A stretch of 64,000 nucleotides of DNA from Athripsodes cinereus (GCA_947579605.1 OX388319.1:868001-932000); one strand, 5' to 3'. Positions 50,151-61,764 are shown, counted from the stretch's first letter. The notes: generated by a model from the letters alone, not told the origin. Numbers and translations: made by a program.

Positions 50151-50372
50151 AGATGGATATAAATAGCTTTTGAAGAAAAGTTTTTGACTAGATAATATAA
50201 AGTTTAGATAATTTAAAATAAATTGTGTTTGTTTTTCTGATGGATGACTTGTTGTATTGACTTTTCAAAGTTGTTTAAAAAGTCAACAAAACCTACGAAG
50301 TTTTATTTAAGTAGCATCAAAGTTTATGGAGACTATTGATGTAAGTACCAAATTTTTTTTTTGTTAAATGAA

Positions 50373-50500
50373 TATACCATCCCAACATCACCCACAACTG
50401 GGCTACTGTATGTAATAAATATACAAGCCGTCTATCTTAGCAATAAATAATAGAATATTCAGGATGGGTGGCTGTACCTATACGTCACCACTTAATTAAA
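50373..50500 (-). repeat. R1 repeat, 3' part
   Basis: ATACCATCCCAACATCACCC, then TACAAGCCGTC and TTCAGGATGGGTGGCTG. Confidence 0.6.
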
Positions 50501-51282
50501 GGTGTTTAATGTCTTATTCTACCTGTCTGTTACAAAATATTTACAGAAAAAAGTGGCAGTCATATTCTTTGCCGAAAATTTCACGAAGTATGTATTTTTT
50601 TTGGGGGTGCAAGGCAGATGATGAATATTTATTGAGATGGAAAATGTTGGTTATTTTAATCTAGATCTTGATTTTAAACTCTGATTAATTTTCAACACTT
50701 GCTCTCATTTATTTGTTTGTTTTTTCGTTGTGAAACATCTACGTCTAAAGTGTAGATCATCGTGAAGGTTGAATTTTTTTTTCAGGAAAGAGTTTTGTTA
50801 AATTAATGGCAATTGAGTTATCACTTTCCACACCATTTGTAATATGCTGATATTGTTAGATATAAACCTGATAGAAACGGTGAGTGTACCTATTGTGAAA
50901 GAGGATAAGAAGGTTATTTATATACTTAAATCAGATTAATTTAATACCTCTACGAAAATCTAAAACACTAGGTAATATGAATTTCGTAAATTGTACGATT
51001 TATCGAGGAAAAATCTTTGATCCATACAAAACCCAGATTCTATTTAGAATCACATAAGAATCTAAGAAAATTTTCGAATAATAATATCCTAAACAAGTTG
51101 TTAGGAAAAAAGGCCGCAAGAGCCCATTTAAGAATTATAACAACTCCCAATCAATCGGGTCCGTTAACCTTACTTTGAATATCTCAGCACTTTCCAGAGT
51201 ATGTAAATCTTAGAGAAATTTGTTGAACAATACCTAACGGTTCAGCCATGAAAATTAGATAGAATAAGTTTAGAAATTAATA
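50501..51282. other. Intergenic, nothing recognised
   Basis: AT-rich, no supported exon or repeat. The same holds for 51571-52120 and 52350-53030. Confidence 0.5.
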
Positions 51283-51400
51283 ATAAATCTATCGATAAAC
51301 TCACCCTCTTTAAATTGAAAACATTATATAATTGATAATTTGTATGATACTTTTAAATGGTTGATATAATAATTAATGTGAATAAAATAAATAAATATTA
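51283..51400 (+). repeat. R2 repeat, diverged
   Basis: CGATAAACTCACCCTCTTTA and tail GTGAATAAAATAAATAAATA. Confidence 0.55.
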
Positions 51401-51570
51401 GGGAAAAATGAAGAATGACTTTTTCAAATTGTCCTGGGCCTGGGTTTTAAATACATATTATGTTTAGTGCATTGTAACTATGCATGTCGTCGCGTTAGTA
51501 GGTACTCAAAATACAAGTTTGATATTTGAATTTGGGACTAGCTCGATCTGTGTGAACTGTTATGTTGTTA
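51401..51570 (+). repeat. SINE-A, lacking the tRNA head
   Basis: AAAAATGAAGAATGACTTTT, GTCCTGGGCCTGGGTT and GGGACTAGCTCGATCTGTGT; abuts the R2 tail. Confidence 0.75.
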
Positions 51571-52120
51571 TGTAGTGTCATTTTAAACTAGAAAACAGAA
51601 ATTTTCATGTTTTAGGTAGGTATGTAAATTATCTAAATGCACATCTGATTTTTGTTCATAGAAGAGAGTTCTCTATTGGTGTTGCATGTAGCATAATAAT
51701 TATGTGTTTTTTTTATAATAATATCGAAGCGACGTGAAGATAGGCATAGATGGGTGCAGGTGGCAGAGCGATGCTATTTGATAAGTAGGAGAGGCGCGCA
51801 TTATGTTATAAGCATTACTGCTATGTATAAAATAGGTAAGTATGCAGATCAGAATTAGATAAAAAAAAGTACTTACCTACTTAGTACAAGGAAACAATTT
51901 TTATACCACACCAGCGACATCTGTTGATTGTTTCACATAACATTTTAACGCGCCAAATTTTACGCCTGATATTATGCTATCTAAGCATCACAAAAGTTTT
52001 AGAAATTTTTCAATTTTCAATTAGAGGGTAGGTACAATGTACATACATGCCCAGTTGAGGAATTTAGAACTATTTTAAAAATTTATTGTACTTATATCTA
52101 CCTCCTTACTCACTCACTTG

Positions 52121-52345
52121 GCATTCAACGCTCCTCCCGGGACTACATAGGGTATAAACCATGCACTATGCAGCCTCCTCTGTCCAAAGTGTCTCTGCGT
52201 CAATCCAGACCAATGACATCCTAACGCTCTGATGTCACTGTCATAGGAACAGTGTATCGTATAAGAGGGACGTACAGACCATGAGTACCCTTGTGGACGA
52301 AAGAAAAATGCTCTTTCTAACCAACTATCATTAGACTATACCTCC
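52121..52345 (-). pseudogene. RTE-like LINE 3' end, older copy
   Basis: TCAACGCTCCTCCCGGGACT, GTGTCTCTGCGTCAAT, ATAGGAACAGTGTATCGTAT, GACGAAAGAAAAATGCTCTT; aligns with 62583-62795. Confidence 0.65.
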
Positions 52346-53034
52346 TCACGCCATGTATATAGTAGAGTAGATAATGTCTTAATTTTTCAAGATGACATAA
52401 TATGTCAACCATTTCGAAAATCTCATTATTTATATGCACGAAGAGGATAAGTTTTATTGAAAAACATATGTTGATGGAACATTTAAAATAAAAATACTTA
52501 TTTAATTTTATTGTTACTAACTTATATTTATTAGTCTTTAGAAAAAATCACCTATGTTACATCGCTCAAAATACATTAATTTATTAATAAAAAAGAATAC
52601 ATCTTCATAAACAAAACTTAAAACATTGTTAATTACATAAAAACTATGAAAAAAAACGAAGATTCAACATAATCCATTTAGTCGCCATTTTGTACAACTA
52701 CATCTTTAAAATGGCGACTGGCTAAAATCAACTGATTAGATTTTAATTTTGTAAGTACATAAAGATTAATTATTTAAAAATAATGTATAAGTACACCAAA
52801 GATCAACTAAGTAACTTATTACTTACTCTATGGTGTACATTGTCCTTCTTATTGCGTATTGGAATCGTCGGCTTTGTAATTTTGCAAAATTAAAAAAAAT
52901 ATATTTTTGAATTTTTCCAAATCACAAAGATAATTTTTAGGTCTTTGGATTTGACTTAACATAATTTATTAGGATATTAATAAATTTGATTGATTTGTTG
53001 CATTAAAATAAAATAAATAAGCAAATTAATGTTA

Positions 53035-53105
53035 CACGCCAGTCATCCATTTCATTTAGTCCACTGGCAACCCCACTTTTGGGAGATGCTGTTATGGCAT
53101 AGAAT
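53035..53105 (+). repeat. R1 repeat, 3' part
   Basis: TTAGTCCACTGGCAACCCCA, TTTGGGAGATGCTGTTATGG. Confidence 0.6.
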
Positions 53106-53138
53106 TAATTTAAAAATGATTTCTAACGTTAGATATAT

Positions 53139-53144
53139 TTTATT
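53139..53144 (-). terminator. Candidate poly(A) signal of Ig gene
   Basis: AATAAA on the minus strand about 270 nt past the stop; the first canonical hexamer I find. Weak evidence in AT-rich DNA. Confidence 0.3.
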
Positions 53145-53410
53145 TTTTCTTGAATCCCGTTATTCTAACGAAAAACAAAATGTGGAAACTTGGACTTAAT
53201 GACAGAGTAACTATATTTACATTTAAGAAGTTTGCTTAAATTCTTCTTTCTGTAAAACTGTCGTACTCCTGTAAAACAGCTAAATGGCTCATTTTCTAAA
53301 TGCATCTATGCGATCAAAAAGAAAAGGAATGTTTTGTCTTCTCGCGGATAAATTCACACATTCTTTCTGAGATCTTTTGGATATTTTAAAGACAAAAGAT
53401 TGTACGTAAA

Positions 53411-53722
53411 TCATATTTCTGCAGTTGTCGGAAACAAATGATCAAGATATTTTGGATTATCATAAGCTTGAAGGGATTTGGGTCTGGGTTTTTTGCCATT
53501 ATTTGAACTTCTTCCTGAACTCCTCCCCGATTTTCTGTATTTGGGTGTTCGATTGATTTGTGGTGGTTCCGGTGTCGGTATTGGTATCAGCGGAGGTGCT
53601 CCCAAAGGACGGGAGACTGTCAGATGTGTCGGGGGGATCCCAACTCTTGAAATGGTAACATCATATTGGACTCGAGGATCTAAGACTGAATACACATGGT
53701 CTTTTTCAACTTCGACCGACTC
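53411..53722 (-). CDS. Ig gene exon n (C-terminus)
   Basis: 104 codons including TGA at 53411-53413. Contains DHVYSVLDPRVQYDVTISRV, a Pro-rich run (APPLIPIPTPEPP) that could bind SH3/WW domains, a Lys/Arg/Ser-rich stretch and DNPKYLDHLFPTTAEI. Acceptor TTTTTTCAG. Confidence 0.88.
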   Translation of the reverse strand, partial: ESVEVEKDHVYSVLDPRVQYDVTISRVGIPPTHLTVSRPLGAPPLIPIPTPEPPQINRTPKYRKSGRSSGRSSNNGKKPRPKSLQAYDNPKYLDHLFPTTAEI

Positions 53723-56700
53723 CTGAAAAAATAAAAGCACAAATATGAAATATAAGTTGGTAAACATTATTATTATGGTAATACATACACATGGCGGAGG
53801 ATCGCTCAACATGGAGACAGATGGTTTACGGAACGAGGCATGATGGTCACGATCCTCAGGATTGAGGGACCGACAGAGATGATGATGAACACATACATCC
53901 TTTATAGGACGATTTGTGCCAAACAAGTTAAAATTATAAGATACAAATAGTGACTAGAAGAATGTTATTTGTAGTAATAAAGCCAAACCTTTTTCGTGCT
54001 AAACTTTAAATTTCTCTGCATAGTTAAATTTGTACTTAGTAATAAATAAAAAATATGGATTTATAGGGATAAAAAAGAGAAAAGAAAAGGCATCAGGCAT
54101 TTGTGCAATTCTTTGAAATACATACATGACTACTGATAAAAAAGAAAATAATGATGTCTTTTAATTTATGGAATAACTTCTGAACAAAGTGCCTTCATGG
54201 AATCACAGAACTATCTCACTCAACTTAGTTATTAATTTGAGGATGTCGTAATGGGTTGGTACCAAAACCTATTTTATATTTACATATAAGAATGTATCTT
54301 ACACCCTCTTGAACTCAGATCATCACAAATAGGTACGATACTCGTTGTAAGCGAGATGTACCTACGACCCTTAGAGCATAGATTGGCTAAATGAGTTTTG
54401 TAATATGTCTCAGCATAGGTAAACTTATAATATAATAAGTTGCCCAGCAATGTTATGGCACTCGATTATATAGAATATCAGAGAGGTGAAAAGGTATATT
54501 GTTGGAAAATATTGACGAAATGCTAAATGGAACTGTTCACCATATTTGGCATTGACCAATATATTGATTGGCATTGACATACACTAACGTGGAATTATTT
54601 TGCGTCTTTTACGCTGAAAATAACTTATATAAAATAAAAATTCTTTATTTCTTTACGTTGTGATTTGTGGTTATTTTATGTTTGAGAAAAATTGTTTATA
54701 ATTGCCTGACGATTCCAAGTTCCAAACCAATGACCTATTTATTTATTTATTTATTTAATTTTATAAAGTTATAATTATACCTTAAAAATAACTTATAACA
54801 AACATAAATTTTAGTCTAACTTACTTACTAAACTTACAACAATACACTCGCTCAGTCGCCTTCCATTCCCAACATTCATACATTACATTCATACAGGGTG
54901 TCACGATACCCAATCATCAAAATTATTTTTATGATAATAAATAATTACAATAATCCTATGGATGATAATAAAGTATAAAGCAACTGAAAATGTTTGAAAT
55001 AATTTGAAATCATGCAACATCGATTATGCGCTTAGAATTACTTCCACCAAGACAATAAATTTACCTTTTGATGATGAGAGCGGAAATTCTTAAAATTTGG
55101 CCAGCGATTATAAGTTTGCAGAGGTACCAGTAAATGTCAGCTATGTTATATTATTTAATTAATGCAACATGAACTTCCACCACATTCCGTCAGTGAACAT
55201 TAAGTTGTTTAAATATTAGTGTTAGTTTAGTAGAGTATTGATTGAATTAAAGACTTTGTGAAAAATGCATTTAAATGTTGAGAGTGTAATAATGACTTGT
55301 GATATGAGACATAGTGTCGAGTGATTGCTAAATAGGTAAAGTGATCTAGTGATACACACATTGTATTGTAATTGAGTGGTGTTGTCACACGGTGATACAC
55401 ACAGAGATAGTAGGTGGGGAGGGATCACACGGTGGTTGGTGGCTGTAGTATTAGAGCCGCCCGTCGCACCTTCAGGGCGTCCGGAGAATAGACGCGTCCT
55501 CCGCTAGAATACACTGCGTCCGCTGGGAGCGTGGTGCCTGCTTCCCTGAAAGAATAATAGTATGAATAAATCAACACACAAAAATATGTGTTATCTGTAT
55601 ATAATCTGCATACCTCAGTATCTGGTAAGCAAATTTAGAAATTTTGATGCAACCGAAAGAGAAAATAAGCTTTCTCTCTGTCTTTTTCTCGTGGATAAAA
55701 TAATCGATATGATCGGTGACATGACGCCCCCTTGTTTTACTCTCTAAATCTGAATTCTGTAATTTGAGAGAAACAATTAATATTCATATATTTAGAAAAA
55801 ATCAATAGATTACGGAGAATAGACACTGGATTATCGTACTTACATTGAATAAGAGCATGTTGTGGAGTAAGGATTCCGAACTTTTCCAAATAACTCTCCA
55901 TTTTTCTCCAATACATTATTCTCTTCATGCGATAATTTTCTGTGCGTACAAGACAAGAAAAGGAAATAGTGAATTATACAAATTATAATGGTTAATTATG
56001 GTGAATGTGATGAAAGCAGAGAGAAAACAGTCAAATTTATATTCTTCAATGTCTTGTATATAGGGCTGAAGGTTTTCAAGACAATACGTCATAGTTTTGA
56101 GAAATGTTAAGTCTATTTTTGATGTGTTTCTTTTATCATAAATTTTTGCAAGTTTTTCGTGAGTTTTATTCTTCTAAGTGAGCGAGCAATAATTATAAAT
56201 CAAATAATAATACAATATTTCATGCTTAGAGGTTTCAGCATTGGTGTTCCGTTATCTCTTTCAGTTTCATAACTTATTAGATTGACTGCTTCATTAAAAA
56301 TAAATTCGCCATAAGCTAACTGCAGATAACGACTTGGCTTTGGAAGATGAAAATAAATAAATAAAAAAAAAACTACAAAGAAATGCAGAGATTGCAATTA
56401 ATATTTTGAGTGAATATAATTTTTGCCAGTATAATACATTATGTTAAATATACAAATTAGATATAATACTTACTCATTCAATTCTGATGAACTGTATTTG
56501 TTTTTCTCTGAAAAAGAAAACAGGGTTATCATTAACAACTAAAAATGTTGCAAAGGTTTAAAATTATTAAAGCCGGATTTCTTTGCTTTTTAAATGTTGG
56601 GTGTTGGAAAAAAAAGGAAAGGAACAATTTATTGTGAGTACGCATGTACATAGATGATGATGATGATTATAGATGATTTTGTTTTGACGCCGTTTAACAG

Positions 56701-59700
56701 TCCCTAGACCGTCTCAAGGGCGCCTATTATTTTTATTTAACTATTATAAAATTTTAAAAACTCTTTTGATTGTCACAAATTTGACTAAATGCGAGAATTT
56801 AATGTGAGTTCCAATTGACGGTATTATTAGTTGTCACAAATATTATTCACATTTTTAAATTTGAATTATTTAACTAGTTTAAAAATAATAGCACCCAAAA
56901 TTTTAACTTTATAAAACTATTGAAACTAAAAAAAATATTAAAATTTTGTTAATTTGAACAATTATAAGATAATAATGTTTAATTTTGAAAAATGAGACGT
57001 CAGAGGTTTCAGGCAGCTACTACCAGCGCCATCCACCAACCGACCAGATAAACCTTCTTCGTTGTGTTAAACACGAACTCATTTACAAAGGTGGATAGTA
57101 CTATTCAAGAAAAAGGCATCTTAAATTGTAAAAAAGGACTATGGACTAAGAAAAGCGATCACATCAAAACAAAAATTTCGTACATGTGATCGGTGGTTAA
57201 TAGCTCATCCGTGTTTATAAATAAGTTCTGTTATTCCAATCGATATGACAGTTTAACAAAATGAAGATCAAAATAATAATGAATTGGTTTTGTTATATTA
57301 CCTTTTGATCTTCTACATTTGTAAACGATGCAGAACAGAGCCAGGAGTAGAACAGCAGCCATAGCTACGGCACCAATAACAGGAGCCAGAGCAGCTGTCT
57401 CTGTAAGCAAACCGGAAGCTTTCAAGATTACTTCTTTTGAATGAACTTCCACATGATAAAATAAAAAATTGTTGACCATGAAATAAGAAAGATTACTCTT
57501 TGCCTTACTCTTGAATTTCATCTAGTAGTATCTTACAAATGTTAAATTAATGCTTATGAAAATAGGCTGTCCAACTTTCAAAAACCTTCAACGATTTTGA
57601 TGATTCAACTTAAACTGTCAACAAATTACGATCACAGTTTATTTTCAATAATAGATATTAATTTGTTGTGTCTAAGATGCTAAATTACAAGATTCTAAGA
57701 TGATCCACAACGAGTATAGTCCCCTTGTTCACATTGAAATCTTTTAAAGATAATAGAGCTGGTCTAACCATGTAAAATGAGAGTGGCTCCGTGTGTAGTG
57801 GCTCCTCTGTCGTTTTCCACTCGAAGTAGGTAAGTTCTGGCATCCTGCATGGTAGAGGATTGGATATGGAGAGTATATAAATAGCATGCTCCTTGTTTAA
57901 CTCCTGCCACAGACCTGTAGCGACCTAAACATACAAAAAAAATATTAGATCACGTGTGGTTCGGCATGGGGAATCTCGAAAGAAATAATGATTTCGGGTC
58001 TTACCAATTTGAGCTGGAACTGTTAGTGTTAAACTTCCCCAGTGCCAAGCGGCTTTCTTTGGTGGAGGCTCAGCACAAACCAGAGCTGAGACACTAGCAT
58101 CTGAACCTATCCTTCCTTCAGCAGCGTTTCTGCCACCCTCGGGACCTTCTCCAACTGGGGGGCCAACCTTCAGGAAAAGGAATCAAAATATTAAAAAGAT
58201 TATAAAAGAAGGTCCAGAAAAATTATTGATGCTGAATTCTATCGGAGTTCTGCGGCGATTTATTATAATAAACCAATGCTTTTCTGAAAACCATCCTAAA
58301 TATTTCGTAGAATTAGACTAGATATTTCGTAAATATTGTAGCTGTTATAAAAGATAACATCAGAATTTGTATTTGAAGCTATGTCTCTTTAGCATTTTGT
58401 AATTCCGAGCAAATTTGCCAGGGCGCCCAGTGTTTTTTAATGAAAACATATCTTAAAATAAATTGATTTCTTACCACACTTAAGGTGAGGGCATCAGCCG
58501 CATGCCGTCTTTCACTTCCACTAATGGTGTTGGTTGCAGTACAGCGATAAGACCCCTGCTGGTGATAGGACACGTTCACCAAAACCAGCTGAGAATCTCG
58601 TCCAACTGGCATACCTCCATTAGGGTCTGTATTGAGATTTTCCAATGGTCTAAAACAAAACGTTTATTTTTATTAAATACGGATTTTTAAGTGTTTTTTT
58701 TTAATGAGAACCTACGACTTGATTTATGGTAATTGAATATAACTTGAACTTTAGGGAATTGCGTTCCAGGATAGATTAGATAGAAAAAAATACATCGTCT
58801 TAATTTTAAAGACAGCTAAACTATTAACTTACAAATGAGTCCAAAGATACCGTGGAGGTGGATTCCCCTCAGCTCGACATTCCAATACCACACGAGAGAA
58901 TAATGTTGCCTGGACTGAAGGTTCAGGACCTACCCACACAACTCTGGCTCCATCTGAAACAGAAATAGAAGAAATTAGCAAACAAATCAATATTTCTTTA
59001 TTTAACACAGTTAATCTTTTTACACCAGCCGGCATTACAGTATACACCTAGCCTAGCTCTTTTGCCTCTTTTCTTCTTAACGTTTCGGCACTCCCTATAG
59101 GGTCATCTTCAAAAGAAATATTTCTTCTAGCAGAAAATATATAGAAAAAGGAGACAAAACAAACTCGGTTCTCCGAAAATACAATGTCAAAAGCAAATGT
59201 ACGAGTATATGACTTTATGTTAACACAGTGATTAAAAGTAACTTATTCTTTATTTTCTACAGAGATCCCTGAAGAAAGATGGCCCCAGCAAACGGACTGA
59301 AATGTAAGAAGTCTACCTACCTACGCGATTATTAATCCGAAGACGCCGAGGAAAAGAATAGTAGATTTTAAATTTGATACAAATATTTGTAAAAGGCGAA
59401 AGCCGTTTATTATATGAATAAATAAATAAATAAATAAATAATATGATTAAGGGTAGATTGTAGTTGCTTGAACCCATGACTTCACCGATTTTTAAATTAA
59501 AAGATATAGTTGAATATTGATAAGTATTTTTTTACTTCCCGACTAAAATAAAGTGTATTTTAATTTAATTGTTTTGGTCTTCATTGTCTTTAACCTATGT
59601 GATACATTTTGATAAATAGAAATAAGTATAAAATTTAATCGAAAAAATATTGTGATTTAAAAATATTTTAACCAATTTGTTTTGTAAAAGCAATAAAATT

Positions 59701-61764
59701 CAATATAATGTGAATAAAAGTGTAAAAGCGCTCTTAATATAATTGAATCTAAAAAACTGCACAACATAAAGTGATCCAATAATAATAATTAAATGATTCA
59801 TACTAACATTTGACGTCGATTTCAATGCTGACTGGATCAGATTCTCCCATGGAATTCTTGGCGTGACACACGTAGGTTCCTGAATCAGCAGAAAAACAAT
59901 AGCATGAGATAAGGATAAAGTACATTTAGAATACATCGTATCATCATTGTCACGCATGCATTTTAATTATTTGTAAAACATAAGATGATCGGTGACTAGT
60001 TTTCTTTACAGGCAGTAGGCTTAATGTGTCACCAGTGTCTTGTAAGAATTATTATGCTCTGAATGATAAATTTAATTATTAAACAACAGAGAAGTATTTA
60101 TTTCATTAGACTTACACTTTTCTTAATTTCTCAGAACAAAAATAACTTGCAATTAGGTTTTGGAATCGTAAATTTGAAAGAACTAACGAAAAATCCTAAT
60201 TTTTAAAGTAATTATGGTAATCGCTAACCTGAATGATTCCTTACGACAGGTGCTAGAAGTAGAGTGTCCGAGGGTCCAGTACTGGGTGCTGCCAGGGATG
60301 CTGCTCGAGTCCACCATACAGTGGGTGCTGGGTTACCTTCAGCCACACACCTCACACTCACTCTGCCTCCTTCCTCAACACTCTCCAGTCTCATTCCTTC
60401 TCCCATCATTATGCGAGACACCGGTGGGTCTAAGAAACAAAGATCAGCATACTAAATCAAAGCATTTTTTGGCTTAAAAAAAAAAGCATTTTATAAATAT
60501 ACAACACTGACCAGGGTTTTTAAAGATGAATGCGAATAAGCAATTTCAACAGTAGCATGAAAGTAGAATTCCTTACATGTGACATCTAATACTGCTGTAG
60601 CAGCCTTATATCCTGGAGCAGGGTAAGCTGGATGTGTTGCTCTGCATGATAAGACTCTTCCGTGTGAAGATCTGGAGCCTACCAGTTCCAATGCAGATCT
60701 TGCGGCCCATACCCTGGGACGCTCAGTCTCTGATGAATTTGTTTGGCTCCAAGCAGTCAACTGTTCTTCATCTGAAAATTTATACATTTTCATTTTTCAC
60801 AATGAACATAGGATCAGACAGTCAATTATAGAACATCACAACAAAATGTAAAATCAAAAGGTGCACCAGCGAAGATCCTAAATTTACCTGAGAAGTCTCA
60901 AAAAATCGTCAAAGTTAAACGAATCACTAACAAATAACTGTAAAAGATCAATTAAAAGTGATAAATTACGATTAAAATATTATAAAAGAAACAAATTCTT
61001 TTATTTTTGTAGTTATATTCATTGAATATATTTTCAAGGCTTCCATTACTTTATTATCATATCCAAGATAATTTCTTTAATGAGACTAATTGTATATACT
61101 TACCAAGATACCACGATATAGCCGCAGGGGGATTTCCGTATCTCGATTCACAAAGAACAGACGTCCTTCTGCCTTGAGCTGCCGGCAGGGGTCTGTTGGA
61201 GGTCAGTGGAGCACCATCCAGAAGTAGTCGGGGAGGTTGAGGAGGCACGTGCACAGAGAGGGGTACAGGTGCACTTGAGAGAGCATCCTAGAATAAGCAG
61301 AATATCTCAAATAATTTAATTAAAACAGATAGGAAGGTGTAGATAAGCCAAACCTAAAAAATTGCCTGATATTATAGGAACTATATTTATGCCTGTAATA
61401 GGGCACAGCATTGACCAATTTTATTTTATTTTTCTTTTCATTATTTCTGTTTTTCGATCTGTATGTTGTGCCTGTTGGCGTATGATTGTGAGAAAATAAA
61501 TAAATAAACTAGAAACTATTGGGTACTAAATCAGTACCAGTTACTTCCCAACTCCACCATTAAAATTTAATGTTCATTATCCATAATACTGAAATGTATA
61601 CTTACTTGAGCATCATAAGAACTGGCTGTAACTTGGCATTGCCAAAGTCCATCATCCAATTGAAGAGAAGCTTGTCTGACCCACAGAGAGCAGTCCTCAC
61701 CTCCTCCGGTGCCTCCAGCTGGACCTCCAGCCCATTCATATTTGCCAGCATATGTTCCAACAGG
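53411..61764 (-). CDS. Immunoglobulin-superfamily transmembrane adhesion protein, 3' part (14 exons; 5' end outside window)
   Basis: Type I membrane protein with tandem Ig domains, nephrin/Kirre-like in style and probably a cell-cell recognition receptor. Joined exons: 61606-61764, 61104-61287, 60577-60771, 60229-60429, 59808-59879, 58833-58953, 58475-58649, 58005-58167, 57769-57924, 57302-57400, 56474-56507, 55470-55545, 53789-53899, 53411-53722. They total 2058 nt, 685 aa plus TGA, all GT-AG and in frame. Numbering within this portion: end of Ig1 with DDGLWQCQV (1-53), Ig2 (about 60-179), Ig3 (180-270), Ig4 (271-369), Ig5 (370-475), transmembrane helix LAPVIGAVAMAAVLLLALFC (480-499) followed by a Lys/Arg stop-transfer, then a tail of about 180 aa. 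I see no fibronectin III domain, which argues against Sidestep or full nephrins. NXS/T sites occur in exons at 60577, 60229 and 58475. I do not assign a gene name. Exons upstream of 61764, including the signal peptide, must lie beyond 64000. Confidence 0.88.
53789..53899 (-). CDS. Ig gene exon m (cytoplasmic tail)
   Basis: 37 codons, DVCVHHHLCRSLNPEDRDHH through FRKPSVSMLSDPPPC. Donor GTATGT; the acceptor CCTATAAAG has a poor pyrimidine tract, so this is less certain than the other exons. Confidence 0.68.
53900..55424 (-). other. Ig-gene intron, nothing further recognised
   Basis: AT-rich intron with a TTTA-type simple repeat near 54735-54760. No exon or known repeat family recognised. Confidence 0.5.
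55425..55545 (-). CDS. Ig gene exon l, possible read-through terminal form
   Basis: If the weak GTGCGA donor at 55464-55469 is not used, the frame runs another 14 codons to TGA at 55425-55427, ending in PTTV. The added part remains GC-rich like the exon, which hints it may be coding. No transcript evidence is available here. Confidence 0.35.
55470..55545 (-). CDS. Ig gene exon l (cytoplasmic tail)
   Basis: Codes EAGTTLPADAVYSSGGRVYS then PDALK. Acceptor TTCTTTCAG; donor GTGCGA is weak but brings phase 0 for exon m. The exon is GC-rich against an AT-rich background. Confidence 0.72.
56474..56507 (-). CDS. Ig gene exon k (34-nt microexon)
   Basis: Codes EKNKYSSSELN plus two bases. Flanked by pyrimidine-rich TTTTCTTTTTCAG and donor GTAAGT. 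Its phase (1 in, 2 out) is exactly what connects exons j and l. Confidence 0.8.
56651..56730 (-). repeat. L2/CR1-like LINE 3' end with ATC tail
   Basis: GATGATGATGATTATAGATG, GACGCCGTTTAACAGTCCCT, AGACCGTCTCAAGGGCGCC. Confidence 0.65.
57302..57400 (-). CDS. Ig gene exon j (transmembrane)
   Basis: 33 codons giving a 20-residue hydrophobic helix followed by CIVYKCRRSK. Acceptor TTACAG, donor GTAATA, phase 1 on both sides. Confidence 0.92.
57769..57924 (-). CDS. Ig gene exon i (Ig5, second half)
   Basis: Contains GACYLYTLHIQSSTMQDART then a Y..RVEN segment; the expected F-strand YxC cysteine is absent. Donor GTTAGA, phase 1. Confidence 0.87.
58005..58167 (-). CDS. Ig gene exon h (Ig5, first half)
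   Basis: Contains SDASVSALVCAEPPPKKAAW then HWGSLTL. Acceptor CCTGAAG, donor GTAAGA, phase 1. Confidence 0.85.
58475..58649 (-). CDS. Ig gene exon g (Ig4, second half)
   Basis: Contains DSQLVLVNVSYHQQGSYRCT, the F-strand YRC, and ATNTISGSERRHAADALTLS. Phase 0 at the end; one N-V-S site. Confidence 0.92.
58833..58953 (-). CDS. Ig gene exon f (Ig4, first half)
   Basis: Contains SRVVLECRAEGNPPPRYLWT. Donor GTAAGT, phase 2. Confidence 0.9.
59040..59430. repeat. Repeat debris carrying two GAAGATG/GAAA stem-loop motifs
   Basis: Minus strand near 59078-59113 reads GAAGATGACCCTATAGGG then GCCGAAACGTTAAG; plus strand near 59267-59303 reads CTGAAGAAAGATGGCCCC then GGACTGAAATG. The second unit ends in an AAAT tail at 59420. 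Confidence 0.5.
59808..59879 (-). CDS. Ig gene exon e (Ig3, end)
   Basis: 72 nt coding GTYVCHAKNSMGESDPVSIE, the F-strand YVC motif and G strand. Acceptor ATTCAG, donor GTTAGT, phase 1. Confidence 0.88.
60229..60429 (-). CDS. Ig gene exon d (Ig3, first half)
   Basis: Contains EEGGRVSVRCVAEGNPAPTV then WWTR, a classic I/C2-set B-to-C strand. Donor GTTAGC, phase 1. One N-H-S site. Confidence 0.9.
60577..60771 (-). CDS. Ig gene exon c (Ig2, second half)
   Basis: Contains SALELVGSRSSHGRVLSCRA and ends AATAVLDVT. Donor GTAAGG, phase 1. One N-S-S glycosylation site. Confidence 0.88.
61104..61287 (-). CDS. Ig gene exon b (Ig2, first half)
   Basis: Starts DALSSAPVPLSVHVPPQ; contains RTSVLCESRYGNPPAAISWY, the B-strand Cys and C-strand Trp. 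Donor GTAAGT, phase 1. Confidence 0.9.
61385..61507 (+). repeat. Repeat with GGGCACAGCATT block and AAAT tail, copy 2
   Basis: AATAGGGCACAGCATTGACC through GATTGTGAGAAAATAAATAA. Confidence 0.6.
61606..61764 (-). CDS. Ig gene exon a (end of Ig1)
   Basis: 53 codons, phase 0 at both ends. Contains EDCSLWVRQASLQLDDGLW and QCQVTASSYDAQ, the F-strand Cys region of a V-type Ig domain whose first half is not in the window. Confidence 0.88.

Noticed and set aside
52679..52722. 12-bp inverted repeat around GTCGCCATTTT
   Set aside because: Short arms in AT-rich DNA with a loop of about 20 bases; may be chance.
60264..60477. Plus-strand open frames over the Ig exons
   Set aside because: Shadows of minus-strand coding exons with correct splice sites and Ig motifs.
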